Origin: Nocardia africana NBRC 100379
GTDB taxonomy: Bacteria; Actinomycetota; Actinomycetes; Mycobacteriales; Mycobacteriaceae
DNA: 64,000 nucleotides
Assembly: GCF_001612635.1 (NCBI RefSeq)
Contig: NZ_BDAV01000017.1
Span: forward strand, 1-64,000
Reading direction: 5' to 3'
The first letter of the stretch is position 1. Every line of letters starts with the position of its first letter. The position numbers were made by a program, and so were the translations under genes. This document shows, piece after piece, positions 16,275 to 23,434 of this stretch. The notes below the pieces were generated by a model. That model was not told the origin of the DNA. It worked only from the letters and a program-made list of their open reading frames with translations, and did not search any database.

Positions 16275-16285
16275 CGCCGTAAACT
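16256..16285 (+). promoter_or_regulatory. Promoter of the small gene at 16398
   Basis: The -35 element TTGCAT (16256-16261), an 18-base spacer and the -10 element TAAACT (16280-16285). The layout matches the promoter at 13254-13283 base for base in spacing. Confidence 0.6.
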
Positions 16286-16397
16286 CGATCGCACGACATG
16301 GCCGGACCACGCCGGAGCAGGCAGGCCGGAAGCAGCGGGAGGCCGTGCCGAAAACGTTCGCCTCCGCAATCTTTTCGCCAACGGTCGAGGGCATTTC

Positions 16398-16613
16398 ATG
16401 AACCAACTGCTCCAGCATTCCGGTACATGCGATCACGGCATATCCGAGCACCGCACATCCGGTGCCGATCAGGTCGGTGACTGCGCGACCGAACCCCGAG
16501 AACTCACCTACCCCCGCGCCCGGGCGATTCTCTACGCACACGACCGGCACCTGTCGTGCCGGCAGTGGATCGCGGCCGCGGCGTATCTGTCCGCCGGACT
16601 CGACGACGAGTAG
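16398..16613 (+). CDS. Small orphan protein (71 aa)
   Basis: Not recognised. It begins MNQLLQHSG and has several Cys and His residues (CDHG, DCATE, HDRHLSCRQW) and a helical Ala-rich end (WIAAAAYLSAGLDDE). No export signal or membrane segment. The ATG follows GAGGG by about 6 bases, and the leader resembles that of the orphan gene at 13387. Promoter motif and leader suggest that it belongs to the same regulon as the XRE/DUF397 locus. Sequence likeness between the two proteins beyond the first residues is weak. Confidence 0.6.
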   Translation: MNQLLQHSGTCDHGISEHRTSGADQVGDCATEPRELTYPRARAILYAHDRHLSCRQWIAAAAYLSAGLDDE

Positions 16614-16776
16614 AGCGCTCGACGCTCGGCACACCCGTCAAGGCGGCTGAACGCCTCGAAACCGGTCCCCGACACCGCGATTCCGTATCCACCCTCGCAA
16701 TCGCCTGTCACCAGGATGAATACGCGCCCTACGATGGTGGTACCCGCACCACACCATCTTGTGGAACGAGGGCATC

Positions 16777-17058
16777 ATGATCCTTCTCGCGATGCACGAC
16801 GTCATAGTGGCCCAAGTCGGCAACCCGACGCCCGAGACACCTCCGGCGGCGGACAAACTGCTGAAGCTGGTGCGCTACTTCACCTGGTTCATGCTGCTGT
16901 CGGGGACCAGTGCGATCATCTTCGCCGGCGGCCGGTTCGCCTGGGAGAAATGGAACGGCGGCCCGCTGGAGTCACCGAAGATGGTGGCCGGCGCCCTCGT
17001 CGGCGGCTTGGTGGCGACCAGCGCCGGGACGTTGATGAATTCGATTCTGGCGCAGTGA
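16777..17058 (+). CDS. Small membrane protein, two transmembrane segments
   Basis: A 93-residue protein with hydrophobic segments at about 34-54 (YFTWFMLLSGTSAIIFAGG) and 66-88 (MVAGALVGGLVATSAGTLM) around a polar loop WEKWNGGPLESPK. Size and layout resemble small two-pass membrane proteins found in actinomycete conjugation-related loci (VirB2/TrbC-like), but no other transfer gene is nearby, so this is only a resemblance. The ATG has GAGGG at good spacing; an upstream in-frame TTG is less likely. Confidence 0.6.
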   Translation: MILLAMHDVIVAQVGNPTPETPPAADKLLKLVRYFTWFMLLSGTSAIIFAGGRFAWEKWNGGPLESPKMVAGALVGGLVATSAGTLMNSILAQ

Positions 17059-17180
17059 TTGCCGACATTCCGGACGATTCGCCCGGAAGGTGCGCATTCC
17101 GGGCCCCGCCCGCCCCAGTAGGCTGAACGCGGACCACCGGCGGATCCGGTGCCGTCCCTCGGTCGAGATGGGAGGCTCCG

Positions 17181-17738
17181 GTGGCCGGCAGGCGGACCGA
17201 CACGCGGGACAGAATCCGCTCGGTCGCGATGGAGCTGTTCTCCGCGCACGGGTACGAACACACCTCGATCCGGGAAATCGCCGATCGGCTCGACATCACC
17301 AAAGCCGCGGTCTACTACCACTTCCGATCCAAGGAAGACATCGTCGTCAGCCTCGCCGACGATCTGCGCACAGGCATCGACGACCTGCTGACCTGGGCCG
17401 CGGACCAACCGCCCGGATCGGAGACCGGCCGCGAGATTCTGCGGCGTTACGGCACCGTGCTGCACCACACCGGGCGTGAGATGACCCGGTTCATGTACGA
17501 GAACCAGCCCGCGTTCCGCCGGCTCGGCGTGGGCTCGGTCCTGCGCTACCAGTTTCGCGCGGTCGCCGACGCGATGACCGCACCCGGCCACGAACCGCTG
17601 GCGGTCTTCCACGCCCGCCAAGCTCTGCTGGCCATCTCGTGGAGTATCGCGATGATGGGCGACGTCGACCTGACCGACGAGCAATGCCGCCGCGCGGCGG
17701 AGGATATCGCGCTGGCCATCTACGAACGGGCACAATGA
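17181..17738 (+). CDS. TetR-family regulator
   Basis: A 185-residue repressor. The helix-turn-helix is clear at residues 10-55 (FSAHGYEHTSIREIADRLD then TKAAVYYHFRSKEDIV). The C-terminal ligand domain is all-helical and not assignable. GTG start with GGGAGG 7 bases before it. The target is unknown; the nearest downstream gene encodes a lipoprotein, 30 bases away on the same strand, and may be co-transcribed. Confidence 0.85.
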   Translation: MAGRRTDTRDRIRSVAMELFSAHGYEHTSIREIADRLDITKAAVYYHFRSKEDIVVSLADDLRTGIDDLLTWAADQPPGSETGREILRRYGTVLHHTGREMTRFMYENQPAFRRLGVGSVLRYQFRAVADAMTAPGHEPLAVFHARQALLAISWSIAMMGDVDLTDEQCRRAAEDIALAIYERAQ

Positions 17739-17768
17739 GAGCCTGATGAAGGTCGGCCCGAGGACATC

Positions 17769-18422
17769 ATGAATACACGCGTAATTCTCCTGGCCGCTGC
17801 GACACTCGCGGCGCCTCTCCTGATATGTGGGTGCTCCCACCACAATTCGTCGCCGGTGAGCCAGGCGGCACATCCGGTATCCATCGCCCATCAAGGCGCG
17901 CCCGCGGTCGGTCCCGGCCCCTCCGGTACCTACACCGTCGCCCCGCAACCGGCGCCGGGCACCTGCCATTTCGGCAAAAGCGCTGATGGACAGCCACTTC
18001 CGGATCCGCACTGCACGCCGGGCGCGATCAATCCGAAGGTCACGCCCGACACCGTCAAGTCGACGATCTGCGTCGGCGGATACACCCAGTCCATCCGTCC
18101 GCCCGCCGATATCACCGACCGGGAGAAGAAGGCGAACGCCGAGTCCTACGGTTACACCGGCAATCTGCACGATGCCGAATACGACCACCTGATCTCACTG
18201 GAACTCGGCGGCGACCCGAACGATCCGCGCAATCTCTGGGTCGAACCGCCCTCGCCCGACCACAAGGCCGGGTCCGGGCCGAACAATCCCAAGGATTCGG
18301 TGGAGAACAAACTGCATTCGCTGATCTGTTCCGGCGCGGTCGGCCTGACGGACGCGCAGAACGCCATCGCGGCCGACTGGACCACCGCGCTGGCGGCGGT
18401 CGGCCATCCGGACGGAAAGTAG
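17769..18422 (+). CDS. Lipoprotein with HNH-like motif
   Basis: A 217-residue exported protein. The N-terminus has a short hydrophobic core and a plausible lipobox (ICGC, Cys22). A Pro/Ser/Gly-rich linker runs to about 60. The C-terminal domain contains STICVGGYTQSIRPP, then YGYTGNLHDAEYDHLISL and LELGGDPNDPRNLWVEP. The DHLIxLELGG...NLW pattern is the one seen in HNH-like proteins annotated in many bacteria, in which the paired His/Asn residues would bind metal. Four Cys may form disulphides outside the cell. Nuclease activity is an inference only; a structural role is possible. Confidence 0.7.
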   Translation: MNTRVILLAAATLAAPLLICGCSHHNSSPVSQAAHPVSIAHQGAPAVGPGPSGTYTVAPQPAPGTCHFGKSADGQPLPDPHCTPGAINPKVTPDTVKSTICVGGYTQSIRPPADITDREKKANAESYGYTGNLHDAEYDHLISLELGGDPNDPRNLWVEPPSPDHKAGSGPNNPKDSVENKLHSLICSGAVGLTDAQNAIAADWTTALAAVGHPDGK

Positions 18423-18423
18423 G

Positions 18424-19842
18424 TCAGTTCACCGCGGATGCCCGGCGGCGCACCAGCCGGTTCACCACCGGGTATCCGGCACACACCACGACCGCCCAGA
18501 CCAGGCCGACCGCCAGCGCGGTGCGGCCGCTGTCGGTCCAGAACAGCAAGACCACGACCAATCCGAGGAAGGCCAGCGCCAGCACCGACGTGACGGGCGC
18601 GCCGGGCAGGCGATAGTCGCTGGCCGGCAGCTGACCGCGCCGCACGCGGGTGCGGTAGATCAAATGGCAGACCAGGATCATGCCCCAGACGAAGATGATC
18701 CCGATGGTCGACACCGAGGTGATGTAATTGAACGCCTTGTCCGGGGAGATCAGGTTGACGATCACGCCGATCACCATCATCGCCGCCGAGAGCACGATGC
18801 CCGCGAACGGCACCCGGCGACTGCTCAGGCCACCGAGTGCGGTCGGGGCCTCACCACGCAGCGAGAGACTGCGCACCATGCGACCGGTCGAGTAGATGCC
18901 GGAGTTGCACGACGACAGCGCGGCGGTCAGCAGCACGAAGTTGATGATCCCGGCCGCCCCCGGAATGCCGATCTGCTCGAACACCTCCACGAACGGGCTG
19001 CGCCCGGAGTGGAAGACCCGCCAGCTCGACACCGACATGATCACGATCAGCGCACCCACATAGAACAGACCGATCCGCAGTGGAAGCGAATTGATCGCCC
19101 GGCGCAGGGTGCGGCGCGGGTCGGCGGCCTCGCCCGCGGTCACACCGACGAGTTCGACGCCCACATAGGCGAAGAGCACGATCTGCAATGCCAGTAGCGC
19201 TTGGCCGAATCCGTTCGGGAAGACCCCGCCGTCGGCCCACAGATTGGTCACCGTCGGATCGGGCGCGTGACCGAAACCGAAGATCAGCACGCCGATACCG
19301 ATGACGATCATCGCGACGATCGCGGTCACCTTGATGGTGGAGAACCAGAACTCGCCCTCGCCGAACAGCTTCACCGAGATCAGATTCGCGGCGAACAGCA
19401 CGCCGAGCACGACCAGCGCGGTGACCCATTCCGGGATCGCGAACCAGTACTTGATGTATTTGCCGGCGACGGTGATCTCGGCCATGCAGGTCGCCACCCA
19501 CACCGCCCAGTAGGTCCAGCCGGTGACGAAGCCGGCGAAGCGACCGAGGAATTCGTGCGCGTATTCACCGAAGCTGCCCGACACCGGCCGGTAGGTGAGC
19601 AGCTCCCCCAGCGCGCGCATGATCACGAAGATCGCCAGGCCGGCGGCGAGGTAGCACAGGATCAGCGCCGGACCGGCCTGTTCGATGGCCCCACCGGATC
19701 CGTAGAACAGCCCCGTGCCGATCGCCCCGCCGATGGCGATCATCTGGATGGTTCGGGGGTTGAGGCCGCGCTGGTAGCCCTCTTCACCCGCGGACGCGAG
19801 GGCGGGCGCGTCCGTCCTCTCGGGTTTCCGGTCGGTCGTCAT
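18424..19842 (-). CDS. Amino-acid permease (APC superfamily)
   Basis: A 472-residue cytoplasmic-membrane transporter of the amino acid-polyamine-organocation superfamily, close in layout to the GABA/aromatic/asparagine permeases: about twelve membrane segments, the first starting with the conserved IQMIAIGGAIGTGLFYGSG, and the family block FAYVGVELVGVTAGEAADP. Hydrophilic N-tail of about 30 residues. Substrate cannot be named. ATG 19842 begins the tail; a longer frame upstream is not supported. It diverges from the MFS gene across a 106-bp gap that contains palindromes, and converges on the lipoprotein gene with one base between them. Confidence 0.85.
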   Translation of the reverse strand: MTTDRKPERTDAPALASAGEEGYQRGLNPRTIQMIAIGGAIGTGLFYGSGGAIEQAGPALILCYLAAGLAIFVIMRALGELLTYRPVSGSFGEYAHEFLGRFAGFVTGWTYWAVWVATCMAEITVAGKYIKYWFAIPEWVTALVVLGVLFAANLISVKLFGEGEFWFSTIKVTAIVAMIVIGIGVLIFGFGHAPDPTVTNLWADGGVFPNGFGQALLALQIVLFAYVGVELVGVTAGEAADPRRTLRRAINSLPLRIGLFYVGALIVIMSVSSWRVFHSGRSPFVEVFEQIGIPGAAGIINFVLLTAALSSCNSGIYSTGRMVRSLSLRGEAPTALGGLSSRRVPFAGIVLSAAMMVIGVIVNLISPDKAFNYITSVSTIGIIFVWGMILVCHLIYRTRVRRGQLPASDYRLPGAPVTSVLALAFLGLVVVLLFWTDSGRTALAVGLVWAVVVCAGYPVVNRLVRRRASAVN

Positions 19843-19894
19843 ATCGCAGCACCGTACCGGGTCGGGGCCGGGGCGCGACCGGTGCAACCGTGCA

Positions 19895-19908
19895 GTGAAC
19901 TAGTTCAC
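19895..19908. promoter_or_regulatory. Palindrome between permease and MFS gene
   Basis: GTGAACTAGTTCAC is a perfect 14-bp palindrome lying between the divergent permease and MFS genes, 53 bases before the permease start. It could bind a dimeric repressor controlling the permease. Confidence 0.5.
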
Positions 19909-19925
19909 AGTCCTTGCTCACCAAT

Positions 19926-19962
19926 AGTTGTGCGCGCACAATCATTGTATGCCTACAACTGT
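19926..19962. promoter_or_regulatory. Nested palindromes at the MFS start, likely MarR operator
   Basis: Three overlapping dyads: TTGTGCGCGCACAA (19928-19941, perfect), ACAATCATTGT (19938-19948, perfect) and TTGTA-N4-TACAA, all bracketed by AGTTGT and ACAACT. The start codon of the MFS gene at 19949 lies inside. A -35 TTGCTC (19914-19919) and -10 CACAAT (19937-19942), 17 bases apart, would place the transcript start at the ATG itself, and no ribosome binding site is visible, so the mRNA may be leaderless. A MarR gene follows the MFS gene and is the natural candidate repressor. Confidence 0.55.
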
Positions 19963-21322
19963 TTCCGGGCTGACGCCGCGCCACAAGACGATCGTGCTGG
20001 TCACCTGCTGTCTGAGTCTGCTGATCTCGTCGATGGACGCGACCATCGTCAATGTCGCGATTCCGACGATCCGCAGCGATATGGACGCCCCGCTGTCGCG
20101 GCTGCAGTGGATCGTGGACGTCTACACCCTCACCCTGGCGAGCCTGCTGATGCTGTCCGGCGCGACCGCCGACCGCTTCGGGCGCAAGCGCATGTTCCGG
20201 ATCGGGCTGAGCATCTTCGCGCTCGGCTCACTGCTGTGCAGCCTCGCGCCCGATATCGACATGCTGATCGGGGCACGTTTCATCCAAGCCGTCGGCGGTT
20301 CGATGCTCAATCCGATCGCGATGTCGATCATCACCACGGTCTTCACCGGCCGTATCGAACGGGCGCGGGCGGTGGGTGTCTGGGGCGCGGTGGTCGGCAT
20401 CTCCACCGCCATCGGCCCGATGGTCGGCGGCGTGCTGATCGACGCGCTGGGCTGGCAGTCGGTGTTCTGGATCAATCTGCCGATCTGCGCGGTCGCGCTG
20501 GTACTGACCACGATCTACGTCCCCGAATCGAAGTCGCAGACGGCACGCGGTATCGATCCGCTCGGCCAGGTGCTGGCGGTCGTGGTCATGTTCACGCTGG
20601 TCTTCGGGCTGATCGAACATCGCCCGGCGATCTTCGGCCTCACGGCCGTGGCGCTGGCGGGATTCCTCTACGCCGAACGGCGGCATCGCTCGCCGTTCAT
20701 CGATCTGCGGTTCTTCCGCAGCGTGCCGTTCGCGGCGGCCACCGTCACCGCGATCTGCGCGTTCGCCGGACTGGGCGCCTTCCTCTTCAGCGCTTCGCTG
20801 TATCTGCAAGGCGTGCGGCATTATTCGGCTGTGCATACGGGACTTCTCTACCTGCCGATGGCGCTGGCCATGCTGGTCTGCTCACCGCTGTCGGGCCGGC
20901 TGGTCGGGCGCTTCGGGACCCGGCCCTCGCTGGTCGCCGCCGGAATTCTGATGACGACGGCCGCGGCGCTGCTGACCACACTCCGGCCCGATACCCCGAT
21001 CTGGCAGCTGGTGGTGATGTTCGCGATCTTCGGCGCCGGTTTCGGCGCGGTGAACCCGCCGATCACCACGGCGGCGGTGAGCGGGATGCCGATGGATCGG
21101 GCGGGCGCGGCCTCCGCGGTCGCCTCGACCAGCCGCCAGATCGGGGTCAGCGTCGGTGTCGCCCTGTGCGGGCTGCTGTCCGGGGCGGGATTGTGGTGGG
21201 TGGTGGCCGCCCTCGCGGCGGGCGTCGTGGTGCTGGGCATCGCCGCCAACACCGGATGGGCACTGCGCTCGCGCGATCGGGTCGCTCCCCTGCTCGAACA
21301 CAAGGAGCCCGTCCGTGTCTGA
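19949..21322 (+). CDS. MFS drug:H+ antiporter, DHA2 (14-TM) family
   Basis: A 457-residue major facilitator of the EmrB/QacA type. Segment 1 has the DHA2 mark SSMDATIVNVAIPTI, the loop between segments 2 and 3 carries the antiporter motif ADRFGRKRMF, and motif C reads GPMVGGVLIDALGWQSVFWIN. Likely exports toxic compounds; substrate unknown. The following MarR gene overlaps its end by 8 bases, forming a typical self-regulated efflux operon. The start region lies inside nested palindromes and lacks a ribosome binding site. Confidence 0.88.
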   Translation: MPTTVSGLTPRHKTIVLVTCCLSLLISSMDATIVNVAIPTIRSDMDAPLSRLQWIVDVYTLTLASLLMLSGATADRFGRKRMFRIGLSIFALGSLLCSLAPDIDMLIGARFIQAVGGSMLNPIAMSIITTVFTGRIERARAVGVWGAVVGISTAIGPMVGGVLIDALGWQSVFWINLPICAVALVLTTIYVPESKSQTARGIDPLGQVLAVVVMFTLVFGLIEHRPAIFGLTAVALAGFLYAERRHRSPFIDLRFFRSVPFAAATVTAICAFAGLGAFLFSASLYLQGVRHYSAVHTGLLYLPMALAMLVCSPLSGRLVGRFGTRPSLVAAGILMTTAAALLTTLRPDTPIWQLVVMFAIFGAGFGAVNPPITTAAVSGMPMDRAGAASAVASTSRQIGVSVGVALCGLLSGAGLWWVVAALAAGVVVLGIAANTGWALRSRDRVAPLLEHKEPVRV

Positions 21323-21746
21323 CGACGCGATCACCTCCGTTCCCGAACCGACGCCCGACGAGGTCTGGCGCGTGCTGACCGACGTGGTCAAGGACACCCG
21401 CGACACCTGGAAACGGGCGGTGGTCGATCGAACGGGCATGCCGTTCAGCAGATTTCGAGTACTGCGCCGACTGGCTCCCGGCCCGCTGCCGCTGAAGGAA
21501 CTGGCCCGGGTGGCCACCATGGACGCGCCGGCCACCACCGTGGTGGTCAACGATCTCGAGGCGCGCGGTCTGGTATCGCGCGACACCGCTCCCGACGATC
21601 GGCGGCGCAAGCTGGTGACCATCACCGACGCCGGGCGGGAGGTACTCGCGCAGGCGATGGCCACTCCCGACCCGCCGCCGCCCACCCTCACCGCGCTGTC
21701 CGCCGAGCAGTTGCGCACCCTGCGCGATCTGTTGCGCCTGCTCTAG
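21315..21746 (+). CDS. MarR-family regulator
   Basis: A 143-residue winged-helix repressor: LPLKELARVATMDAPATTVVVNDLEARGLVSRD is the recognition region and DDRRRKLVTITDAGREVL is the wing and following helix, both diagnostic of MarR. GTG start with AAGGAG 7 bases upstream, inside the end of the MFS gene, so translation is probably coupled. It should control the MFS gene through the palindromes at 19926-19962. Confidence 0.88.
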   Translation: MSDDAITSVPEPTPDEVWRVLTDVVKDTRDTWKRAVVDRTGMPFSRFRVLRRLAPGPLPLKELARVATMDAPATTVVVNDLEARGLVSRDTAPDDRRRKLVTITDAGREVLAQAMATPDPPPPTLTALSAEQLRTLRDLLRLL

Positions 21747-21755
21747 GCTCGAGTC

Positions 21756-22241
21756 GTGGCCGAAGAGACAACACCGGAGTGGGCGCCCGGCCTGTCGTCG
21801 GGCTTCGAACTGGGCACCGACGGCCCACGGGTGATCATGGTCGGCATCGACGGTTCGGATGCCTCCTGGCGCGCGACCGCCTATGCGGCCGGATTGGCCC
21901 GGCGTCAGAACTCGCTGCTGGCAATGGTTTACGTCCAACCCTGGATGGCCATGGCCGGCGCCTACGGCGTCGACGTCCAGGGCGCGACCGCCGAGATGGC
22001 CGAGGACCTCGCCCGCGAGGTGCGCGAACACGCGGAAAGGGTCAAGGACGTCTACCGCACCCGCTGGAAGTTCATCACCCGCCGCGGCGATCCGTTCACG
22101 GTTCTGGCCGAGGCCGCCGACGAACTGAAGGCCGACGGCGTCGTGGTCGGCGCGTCCGAGAAGGCCGGGCACCGAATTATCGGGTCGGTCGCGGTGCGTC
22201 TGGTGAAAGCGGGGCGCTGGCCGGTTACTGTCGTGCCCTGA
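21756..22241 (+). CDS. Universal stress protein (UspA family)
   Basis: A 161-residue single-domain Usp. The N-terminal strand reads VIMVGIDGSDASWRAT, and the C-terminal ATP-binding signature G-2x-G-9x-G(S/T) is nearly kept as VVVGASEKAGHRIIGSVAVRLVK, ending PVTVVP. Such proteins bind ATP or cAMP-like ligands and act in stress survival. GTG start, nine bases after the MarR stop; it could be read through from the MFS-marR unit. Confidence 0.85.
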   Translation: MAEETTPEWAPGLSSGFELGTDGPRVIMVGIDGSDASWRATAYAAGLARRQNSLLAMVYVQPWMAMAGAYGVDVQGATAEMAEDLAREVREHAERVKDVYRTRWKFITRRGDPFTVLAEAADELKADGVVVGASEKAGHRIIGSVAVRLVKAGRWPVTVVP

Positions 22242-22324
22242 GCTCCGTCGGCGTCCCGCTGTGATTGGGACGCGGCATCGGGGGAACCCGCCGGAACGAG
22301 ACCGTTGAGGAAAGGGTTTTCACT

Positions 22325-23392
22325 ATGTTGATTCGCCGCCTTGCCCGACCGCTGCTGGCATCGGTGTTCGTCGTCGACGGAGTCGACACTCTGATGCATC
22401 CCGAGCCACGGGCGCAGGCCGCCAGCACCTTGGTATCCCATGGGGAACAGCGTCTGCCGGATTCGGTATCGGCCAAACTGCCCGCCGATCCGGCGAAAGT
22501 GGTGCGGATCAATGCCATCGTCCGGGTCGGGGCCGGAACCCTGCTGGCGCTCAACCGCGCACCCCGGCTCTCGTCGCTGGCGCTGGCGGTCACCGTCATC
22601 CCGGCCACTGTGACCGAGCAGGATTTCTGGAACGAATCGGATGCGCAGCAGCGTGCCGCCAAGCGCACCGCCTTCATCAAGGACGTCGGCCTGCTCGGTG
22701 GCCTGCTCATCGCCGCCGCCGATACGGAGGGCAAGCCCTCGCTGGGCTGGCGGGGTCGCCGCGCCGCGCGCAAAGCCGCCGCAGCCCTCCCGTTCACCGC
22801 CGCCACCACCGAAACGGTGCGGGATCGCCTGCAGCAGCAGGCCGTCCGCGGCCGCGAACTGGCCGCGGTGGCCGCCGACAAGGGCGCCGATCTGGCCTCG
22901 GTGGCGCAATCGCGCGGCGCCGAACTGGCCTCGGTGGCCCAGTCGCGCGGGGGTGAACTCGCCGAGGCGGCCCGCGAGCACGGCACCGAGTGGGCGGAAC
23001 TGGCCCGCAGCCGCGGCGCCGAGTTGGCCGGCACCGCTCTCGACCACCGCGGCGAGTGGGCCGAGGTGGCCAAGCGGCGCGGCGCGGATCTGGCCGACGC
23101 AGCCCGCGAACACGGAGGCGAATGGGCCGAGCTGGCCAAGCGCAAGAGCACTGAGCTCGCCGACGCCGCCGGCGATCACCGGGGCGACTGGGCCGAGATC
23201 GCGAAGCACCGCGGCAGCGAATGGGCCGAGGCCGCCCGCGAACACGGAGGCGAATGGGCCGAGGTCGCCAAGCAGCGCGGGTCGATCTTCGCGCGCCAGG
23301 CCCGCAAGCGCGCCGAGAAGGCGGCCGAGGCCGCCCGCGAGCGCGCGGAGACGGCCCGCGAGCGTCTGGCCGAAGCTCGAAACGGCAAGTGA
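22325..23392 (+). CDS. DoxX-family membrane protein with 11-residue repeat tail
   Basis: A 355-residue protein in two parts. Residues 1-135 resemble DoxX membrane proteins (RRLARPLLASVFVVDGVDTL, RVGAGTLLALNRAPRLSSLAL, KDVGLLGGLLIA). From residue 175 to 328 there are about fourteen consecutive repeats of 11 residues with consensus xGxE(L/W)AxxAxx, alternating RGAELASVAQS-like and HGGEWAEVAKR-like units, followed by a charged Ala/Glu/Arg helix to the end. An 11-residue period gives a near-straight amphipathic helix or membrane-lying helix, as in LEA or synuclein proteins. GAGGAAAGGG precedes the ATG. The role is unknown; it probably anchors or coats the membrane. Confidence 0.8.
   Translation: MLIRRLARPLLASVFVVDGVDTLMHPEPRAQAASTLVSHGEQRLPDSVSAKLPADPAKVVRINAIVRVGAGTLLALNRAPRLSSLALAVTVIPATVTEQDFWNESDAQQRAAKRTAFIKDVGLLGGLLIAAADTEGKPSLGWRGRRAARKAAAALPFTAATTETVRDRLQQQAVRGRELAAVAADKGADLASVAQSRGAELASVAQSRGGELAEAAREHGTEWAELARSRGAELAGTALDHRGEWAEVAKRRGADLADAAREHGGEWAELAKRKSTELADAAGDHRGDWAEIAKHRGSEWAEAAREHGGEWAEVAKQRGSIFARQARKRAEKAAEAARERAETARERLAEARNGK
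22847..23308 (+). repeat. 33-bp repeats coding the 11-residue units
   Basis: DNA encoding residues 175-328 of the DoxX-family protein is made of degenerate 33-base repeats, most visible as recurring GGCGAATGGGCCGA and GCCCGCGAACACGGAGG blocks. Divergence between copies suggests selection on the protein pattern and not only recent slippage. Confidence 0.75.
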
Positions 23393-23400
23393 CACCGGCA

Positions 23401-23434
23401 TTCTCACCGGCGCCCGATCAGGCGCCGGTGAGAA
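23401..23434. terminator. Bidirectional terminator, 14-bp stem
   Basis: TTCTCACCGGCGCC (23401-23414) pairs perfectly with 23421-23434 around a 6-base loop. It lies between the convergent DoxX-like and hydrolase genes and overlaps the last codons and stop of the hydrolase; the arms start and end with TT/AA. Confidence 0.75.

Noticed and set aside
13387..16613. Reading the 13-16 kb locus as a toxin-antitoxin system
   Set aside because: XRE plus a small partner is superficially similar, but DUF5753/DUF397 pairs are known regulators and neither orphan protein resembles a toxin.
16777..17058. An integrative conjugative element around the small two-pass membrane protein
   Set aside because: No integrase, relaxase, coupling protein, attachment site or tRNA gene is nearby.
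19201..21378. A long open frame (725 codons) crossing the permease-MFS gap on the plus strand
   Set aside because: It runs opposite to the permease and out of frame with the MFS gene, with no ribosome binding site or recognisable protein pattern.
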